DNA from: Domibacillus sp.
Lineage (GTDB): Bacteria > Bacillota > Bacilli > Bacillales > Domibacillaceae
Direction of reading: 5' to 3'
Assembly: GCA_031177795.1 (NCBI GenBank)
Contig: JAPSKG010000002.1
Location: 1-27,192 of the forward strand
DNA: 27,192 bases
Shown here in pieces: positions 22,973-27,192 of this stretch; positions within the stretch are counted from its first letter, which is position 1, and every line of letters begins with the position of its first letter. The position numbers and the translations under genes are program-made. Below the pieces are notes generated by a model that was not told the DNA's origin, ran no database searches, and worked only from the letters and a program-made list of their open reading frames with translations.

Positions 22973-23001
22973 ATTATAATTTGACCTTTTTTGACTTTCA
23001 A
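22973..23001 (-). promoter_or_regulatory. Distal clpE promoter with CtsR operator in the spacer
   Basis: -35 TTGAAA (22996-23001), 17-bp spacer, -10 TATAAT (22973-22978) on the minus strand. The spacer is AGTCAAA-AAA-GGTCAAA (22980-22996), a perfect CtsR operator. The layout repeats that of the proximal promoter 98 bp away. Confidence 0.85.
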
Positions 23002-23256
23002 GTATTTTATAAAAAAATTTAATAAGATAAAAGGAAATTTTTTTCTGGTATTTTATCGTTATTTTAAAAACTTAAACATTTTATTTCTCTTTTCTTTAGT
23101 CTATCTTTTAATTATAAAATACCATTACAGTTTTTTATCGATTAATAAATTGCGGTATAAAATAAAACGACCAAAACAGCGGCTGGCTAATGCAATTTAT
23201 AATCCTTCCTTTTTTCTGGTGAAAATTCTTTGTTAAGAAAAGCTATTTTTATTTAA
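23002..23256. other. AT-rich spacer without visible gene
   Basis: About 255 bp between the distal clpE promoter and the terminator of the CPBP-protease gene. It is very rich in A and T. A plus-strand frame of 81 codons (22991-23236) has no SD, starts inside the clpE promoter and is dominated by Phe, Lys, Leu, Ile and Tyr, as expected from AT-rich noncoding DNA. Confidence 0.55.
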
Positions 23257-23284
23257 ATAAAAAAAGTGCCTTTAAAAGACACTT
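23257..23284 (-). terminator. Terminator after the CPBP protease gene
   Basis: Seven-bp stem with one G-U pair (23264-23270 with 23278-23284), then TTTTTTTATTT on the minus strand; the stem overlaps the stop codon. Confidence 0.75.
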
Positions 23285-23891
23285 ATCGAAGCGGAAAAAA
23301 AACAACAAGAAGCAAATCAAAAATCAAGTGAGAAATAATAACTAAGGGAATGCTTTTCCTCCAAATATATAAACTTCCCCAAAACAGTCCGGCAAAAAAC
23401 GCAGCGGCCATCCAAATCCATTGTCCGGAATAAAAAAACACGGATGCATAAAGAAAAGAAGCAATAATGACTGCTGCCCAACCATTTAAATAACGGCTTA
23501 AGCGCTTTTGAACAAACCCCCGCCAGAATAATTCTTCTCCTGGAATAAAAATAAGGACAAGGACAACATAATGCCAAATAAACTGCGGACTAAATAACTT
23601 ATATATTATAGAAATATGATTTCTTGCAGAAAAAGGAAAAAACTGAAGAAGCCAGTAACCAGCTGCAAAAAGCGCGTACAAAATAACTCCTGAAACCACT
23701 CCATACCACATAAACCGGTTTGTATTTTGCTGGTCGTCAATCGGCTCGCTTATAATAGAAATACTGATTAAAAATAAGTTTGCTGCCGTATAAATGTACC
23801 AAAATATATCCTGGTCTGAATAAGCTACGTACAGAAGGCCGTGCGCAGCGATAATACCGGCCAATAAGCGCCAGTCTTTTAATAATAACAT
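23283..23891 (-). CDS. CPBP family intramembrane metalloprotease (CAAX/Abi)
   Basis: Predicted membrane-embedded glutamic/metal protease of the CPBP (Rce1-like) family. The 202-residue protein is almost wholly hydrophobic, with about six to seven membrane segments. The family motif EExxxR is seen as GEELFWRGF (E119, E120, R124), and a late HLIFDLL carries the conserved His and Asp. Target unknown; members act in peptide maturation, immunity to bacteriocins or stress. The ATG follows GGAAAGGGG at a rather long distance of about 11 nt. It starts 70 bp downstream of the MarR gene on the same strand; a hairpin without a U-tract (CCGTT/AACGG) lies between them, so co-transcription is likely. Confidence 0.85.
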   Translation of the reverse strand: MLLLKDWRLLAGIIAAHGLLYVAYSDQDIFWYIYTAANLFLISISIISEPIDDQQNTNRFMWYGVVSGVILYALFAAGYWLLQFFPFSARNHISIIYKLFSPQFIWHYVVLVLIFIPGEELFWRGFVQKRLSRYLNGWAAVIIASFLYASVFFYSGQWIWMAAAFFAGLFWGSLYIWRKSIPLVIISHLIFDLLLVVFFPLR

Positions 23892-23961
23892 TTTTTGCTA
23901 CTGCCCCTTTCCTATTTCCTCTGTCCGTTCGCTTTAACGGCACTTATTAATCAAAAAGGGT

Positions 23962-24399
23962 TTAAGATAACTTTTTGACGGATAATCCTAGTTTTTTCAA
24001 AATGTCTGTTGCCTGGTCAATTTCTTCTTCTGACAAAACACTGAGCAAATCATGGATATTTTGTTCATGTTCGGGAAAAACACGCTCAATGAGGTCAATG
24101 CCAGACGGAGTAATGGCTGCATGAGTAATGCGTCGATCTTCCGGGAAGGCAACACGTTTTAAAAGCTGTTTTTTCTCTAACTTATCTACTACGTAAGTGA
24201 TGCTGCCGCTTGCCAGCAAAATTTTTCCGCCAATTTGCTGAAGAGGCTGCGGTCCCTTATGATATAAAAGCTCAAGTACGGCAAACTCTGTCGGATTTAA
24301 ACCTGTTTTTTGAATAAAACCGTTTACCTGCTCGTTAACCACCTTATATGCACGTGAAAGCACAATAAATAATTTTAGTGACTTTTTGCTGTCGTTCAT
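23962..24399 (-). CDS. mhqR: MarR-family regulator, MhqR (YkvE)-like
   Basis: In B. subtilis MhqR represses genes for quinone and phenol detoxification. The 145-residue protein has the MarR winged helix: LNPTEFAVLELLYHKGPQPLQQIGGKILLASGSITYVVDKLEKKQLL (about 34-80) and the wing with PEDRR (about 86-90), with flanking dimer helices. The sequence contains no cysteine, as for MhqR rather than OhrR. Position on the clpE side of the ykv region also fits ykvE. The ATG follows AGGGGAT. It precedes the CPBP protease gene and is probably co-transcribed with it. The gene name rests on similarity from memory plus position; another MarR group remains possible. Confidence 0.75.
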   Translation of the reverse strand: MNDSKKSLKLFIVLSRAYKVVNEQVNGFIQKTGLNPTEFAVLELLYHKGPQPLQQIGGKILLASGSITYVVDKLEKKQLLKRVAFPEDRRITHAAITPSGIDLIERVFPEHEQNIHDLLSVLSEEEIDQATDILKKLGLSVKKLS

Positions 24400-24422
24400 T
24401 TGTAATCCCCTGCCTGTCTATT

Positions 24423-24632
24423 TTATCTTATTCTTTTATACATTACATACTGTTTTCCTTTATCAAAAAAGGCACCGGCTGATTTTAATTTTTTTGCAAA
24501 CAAAAATATATGCTTGTTTTTCTTTTTATTATGGCTTGTTCGTGAAACAAGCGCAATGAGCATTTTCAGCAAGTTTTTTTTGCTTTTTATTTTGTTTTTG
24601 CTTAGTTGGATTAAGCCAGCTATGATTTCCAT
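24423..24632 (-). CDS. Doubtful 69-residue Lys-rich frame upstream of mhqR
   Basis: Starts at an ATG with CAGGAA about 6 nt before it and ends 24 nt before mhqR. The product would be basic (MEIIAGLIQLSKNK..., many Lys and Ser) with no motif I know. The region is AT-rich, and the frame could be chance in the leader of mhqR. The rest of the 24400-24729 interval holds a TATAAT (24685-24690) 40 bp before the acyltransferase gene, without a good -35. Confidence 0.2.
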   Translation of the reverse strand: MEIIAGLIQLSKNKIKSKKNLLKMLIALVSRTSHNKKKNKHIFLFAKKLKSAGAFFDKGKQYVMYKRIR

Positions 24633-24729
24633 CTTATTCCTGGAAAGAACTCCACTTTTCTATCGATTTCTTTTGATCATCATGTATAATAACGTCATGT
24701 GTTTTATTCTATCCTGCAGGTGATTTCGA

Positions 24730-25722
24730 GTGAAAAAACGTGATTATTATTTTGATAATGTACGGCTTGTGCTGATTTTCCTGGTCGTGTTTGGTCATCT
24801 TATAAGGCCTTACATCCATGAAAGTCCGCTTGTTTACGCACTATATATGAATATTTATTTGTTTCATATGCCAGCTTTTATTTTTATCTCAGGCTTTTTT
24901 GCCAAAGGAATTATGCGGCCTGGCTACTTAAAGAAAGCAGCGATGAAACTGCTGCTTCCTCTTGCGGCTTTCCAAATTTTTTATGCTGTTTTTTACTTTT
25001 GGATTGAACAAGAAAAAGCTCTGTCAGTAAATTTGCTGGTGCCTGAGTGGTCGCTCTGGTTTTTGTTAAGTTTATTTTTTTGGCATGTACTGTTGCGAAT
25101 AGCAGTCAAATGGTTAAAACCAGTTCCAGCTTTGGTGATCTCTTTTGCAGCGGGTCTTTTAATCGGCCTTGTGGATGAACCGTTAAGAGTATTTAGCATA
25201 GGGCGAACCATTGTGTTTTTTCCATTTTTTCTAGTAGGCTATTATGCAAAGAAAGAATGGTTCACACCCCTATTCACAGTTCCTGCCCGTTTTATTTTAC
25301 TTACTGCAGCAGCGGTGTTTTTTTTCTTTTTTTATATGCATACTCATATTCAAATTGAATGGCTGTTTGGCTCACACTCTTATGCCGCCTTGGATGCACA
25401 GCCATTATCCGGGATAAGCTGGCGTTTGTTTATATATGTGCTGAATCTTATCATGATTGCTTTTATTATGTCGATTGTTGCACATAAACGTTTTTTCTTT
25501 ACTTCATGGGGACAAAATACATTATATGTTTATTTGCTTCATGGTTTTTTTGTTCAATCATCGCGGCGTGTTGATACATTAGCGCTTCCGCCTTCCCTGC
25601 TTGTTTTATTTTTAACAGCAGCCGGACTCACTTTTCTTTTAGCATCGCCATTTGTCGCTGGTTTATTTCAGCTTTTTTCAACACAAAAACGTTTAGTTGT
25701 TTCTACAAAAAAAGGAGATTGA
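24730..25722 (+). CDS. Membrane acyltransferase, acyltransferase-3 family (YkrP-like)
   Basis: Predicted O-acyltransferase of the acyltransferase-3/OafA family in the cytoplasmic membrane; the acceptor (cell wall glycan, polysaccharide or small molecule) is unknown. The 330-residue protein has about ten hydrophobic segments. The first contains the family pattern RDYYFDNVRLVLIFLVVFGH, with H23 as the likely catalytic histidine, followed by YLFHMPAFIFISGFF. No extra SGNH domain is attached. It resembles B. subtilis YkrP in size and pattern. The GTG start has AGGTGA 6 nt upstream. The stop codon is 5 nt before the TTG of the radical SAM gene, whose SD lies in its last codons, so the two form an operon. 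Confidence 0.82.
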   Translation: MKKRDYYFDNVRLVLIFLVVFGHLIRPYIHESPLVYALYMNIYLFHMPAFIFISGFFAKGIMRPGYLKKAAMKLLLPLAAFQIFYAVFYFWIEQEKALSVNLLVPEWSLWFLLSLFFWHVLLRIAVKWLKPVPALVISFAAGLLIGLVDEPLRVFSIGRTIVFFPFFLVGYYAKKEWFTPLFTVPARFILLTAAAVFFFFFYMHTHIQIEWLFGSHSYAALDAQPLSGISWRLFIYVLNLIMIAFIMSIVAHKRFFFTSWGQNTLYVYLLHGFFVQSSRRVDTLALPPSLLVLFLTAAGLTFLLASPFVAGLFQLFSTQKRLVVSTKKGD

Positions 25723-25727
25723 CTACC

Positions 25728-27192
25728 TTGAACATTACTGTTTGTACGTTAAATGCAAAATACATTCATACAAATCTAGCTATCCGCTATTTAAAATCTT
25801 ATTGTGAAGATGCTTACAATATTAACATTGCTGAGTATACGATAAAAGACCCGGCCATGAACATTGTAACTGATTTATACAGTAAAAAACCTGATGTGAT
25901 TGGTTTCAGCTGTTATATCTGGAACATTGAAGAAACGATTCGCGTTGCAGGAATGATTAAAAAAGTTCTCCCTGAGTGTATTATTGTTTTTGGAGGCCCG
26001 GAAGTAACTTATGATGTACCCTACTGGCTGGATCGATTAAAGGACGTTGATTTTATCGTAATTGGAGAAGGGGAAAAAACATTCCGGTCATTATTAGATC
26101 AATTATCGGGTGAGCGTAATTTTTCCAGCGTGGCCGGTATTGGGTATAAAAAAGACGGTAAGCATGTGATTCAGCCTCAAACAAATAAAATTGACTTACG
26201 GGAACTGCCTTCTCCTTTTCGGTTTGAAGAAGACCTGCCGTTTCTAGCTAAACGAATTACTTATATTGAAACAAGCAGAGGCTGTCCGTTCCGCTGCCAG
26301 TTTTGTTTGTCCTCGATTGAAACGGGCGTCCGCTACTTTGATCGTGAAAAAGTAAAAAATGATATTCGCTTTTTAATGAAGAATGGAGCAAAAACAATTA
26401 AATTTGTTGACCGGACCTTTAATATAAGCCGTAGTTATGCAATGGAAATGTTCCAGTTTTTAATTGATGAGCACGTGCCAGGCACTGTGTTTCAATTTGA
26501 AATTACCGGCGATATTATGCGTCCCGAAGTGATTCAATTTTTAAATGAAAAAGCACCTGCTGGATTGTTCCGTTTTGAAATTGGCGTACAGTCAACAAAT
26601 AATGACGTGAATGAACTTGTTCAGCGAAAACAAAACTGGGACAAACTTGTCCGGACGGTTACTATGGTAAAGGAGGGCGGCAAAATCGATCAGCATTTAG
26701 ATTTGATCGCCGGTCTTCCAGAAGAAAACTATGAATCATTCCGCAACACATTTAACGATGTATTTAATCTTCGTCCTGAAGAACTCCAGCTTGGCTTTTT
26801 AAAGCTGCTGCGTGGAACTGGACTCCGGTTCAGTGCACCAAAATACGGTTACGAGTATATGGATCTAGCTCCGTATGAAATGCTTTCAAACCGTGTTCTT
26901 CCATTTGAAGACGTCATCAGCATTAAACAAACAGAGGATGTTCTCGAAAAATATTGGAATGACCATCGAACAGATGAAACAATTGAATATATTGTCACTA
27001 ATCTTGCAAAAACTCCATTTGACTTTTTCCAGGGTTTTGGTTCTTACTGGGAAAAGCAAGGCTGGGGACGGATCGGCCATCAGCTTGAAGATTTGTTTAA
27101 GCGCTTGTTTTCTTTTTTAAAAGAAGTGTATCCGGAAAGTGCCAGCTCTGTTGAAAGCATTATGAAATACGATTATTTAAATAACCAGCGTT
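25728..27192 (+). CDS. Cobalamin-binding-domain radical SAM protein (3' end off window)
   Basis: At least 488 residues, open at the right edge. A B12-binding-type Rossmann domain (about 1-130; TVCTLNAKYIHTNLAIRYLK, PDVIGFSCYIW, FGGPEV, FIVIGEGE) precedes a radical SAM barrel with the CxxxCxxC cluster motif C186, C190, C193 (SRGCPFRCQFC). The last visible part (about 400 on) looks like the C-terminal extension of the DUF4080 type. A standard DxHxxG cobalamin motif is not evident, so cobalamin may bind base-off without histidine or not at all. Reaction unknown. The start is TTG with AAAGGAG 10 nt upstream; the next in-frame ATG would cut into the first domain. It is coupled to the acyltransferase gene. 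Confidence 0.85.
   Translation, partial: MNITVCTLNAKYIHTNLAIRYLKSYCEDAYNINIAEYTIKDPAMNIVTDLYSKKPDVIGFSCYIWNIEETIRVAGMIKKVLPECIIVFGGPEVTYDVPYWLDRLKDVDFIVIGEGEKTFRSLLDQLSGERNFSSVAGIGYKKDGKHVIQPQTNKIDLRELPSPFRFEEDLPFLAKRITYIETSRGCPFRCQFCLSSIETGVRYFDREKVKNDIRFLMKNGAKTIKFVDRTFNISRSYAMEMFQFLIDEHVPGTVFQFEITGDIMRPEVIQFLNEKAPAGLFRFEIGVQSTNNDVNELVQRKQNWDKLVRTVTMVKEGGKIDQHLDLIAGLPEENYESFRNTFNDVFNLRPEELQLGFLKLLRGTGLRFSAPKYGYEYMDLAPYEMLSNRVLPFEDVISIKQTEDVLEKYWNDHRTDETIEYIVTNLAKTPFDFFQGFGSYWEKQGWGRIGHQLEDLFKRLFSFLKEVYPESASSVESIMKYDYLNNQR

Noticed and set aside
22844..23001. Repeated TTTGACT units at regular spacing, resembling a short repeat array
   Set aside because: The units read on the minus strand as CtsR heptads with 3-bp gaps and fall exactly within promoter spacers and after the -10 sites; there are no CRISPR-length repeats or spacers.
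22991..23236. Plus-strand 81-codon frame
   Set aside because: No SD, starts in the clpE promoter, and its composition only reflects AT-rich DNA.
23902..23942. CCGTT/AACGG hairpin between mhqR and the CPBP gene as a terminator
   Set aside because: No U-tract follows on the minus strand and the 70-bp gap fits an operon.
23283..24399. MarR plus CPBP protease as a toxin/immunity or defence system
   Set aside because: MarR regulator next to a CPBP protein is compatible with ordinary stress control; no toxin, bacteriocin precursor or ABC exporter is nearby.

Overview
The window is a chromosomal segment of a low-GC Bacillaceae bacterium. Protein content and gene order follow the Bacillus subtilis ykv-ykw-yku region closely: mhqR, clpE, ykvS, ptsHI, ykwC, patA, ykyB, ykuI, ykuJ, ykuL (darB), ccpC, dapH and dapL. 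The genus cannot be fixed from sequence alone. Most genes lie on the minus strand. Many genes have strong Shine-Dalgarno (SD) sites, several use TTG or GTG starts, and compact intrinsic terminators are frequent. I saw no rRNA, tRNA, CRISPR array, insertion sequence or prophage.

Layout, left to right. 1-1217: dapL (cut by the window edge) and dapH, which with patA (14945-16102) supply three steps of the acetylase branch of diaminopimelate/lysine synthesis. 1212-4052: ccpC, an added DHA2-type MFS exporter, and darB (c-di-AMP receptor). 4178-5978: ykuJ and ykuI (degenerate EAL protein), with an unexplained structured stretch between them. 6075-10048: the trehalose operon treP-treA-treR behind a sigma-A promoter with two TreR operators and a probable cre. 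10336-14082: ppx-ppk, making and degrading polyphosphate, with a possible 23-residue peptide between them. 14212-17014: ykyB, patA, ykwC. 17184-19230: ptsH-ptsI, the general PTS phosphorelay, behind its own promoter rather than behind ptsG. 19307-20252: a 64-residue unknown protein and an SDR dehydrogenase. 20425-23001: ykvS and clpE, the latter with two tandem promoter/CtsR-operator modules. 23283-24399: a CPBP-family protease and a MhqR-like MarR regulator. 24730-27192: a membrane acyltransferase followed at once by a cobalamin-binding radical SAM enzyme cut by the right edge.

Functional links. PtsI and HPr supply phosphate to TreP, which lacks its own EIIA domain; TreA splits the trehalose-6-phosphate, and TreR senses it. 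HPr keeps Ser46, so it can act with CcpA at the predicted cre sites of tre and darB. The darB promoter probably also feeds the MFS gene and ccpC by readthrough, so a carbon-controlled promoter may drive a citrate-cycle regulator. ClpE, MhqR, the CPBP protease, polyphosphate enzymes and DarB give the segment a stress-response character.

No clearly new multi-gene system (defence, mobile or biosynthetic) is visible. The most open items are the acyltransferase/radical SAM pair, the 64-residue protein ahead of the SDR, the possible peptide between ppx and ppk, the structured stretch at 4577-4772, and the duplicated clpE control region.
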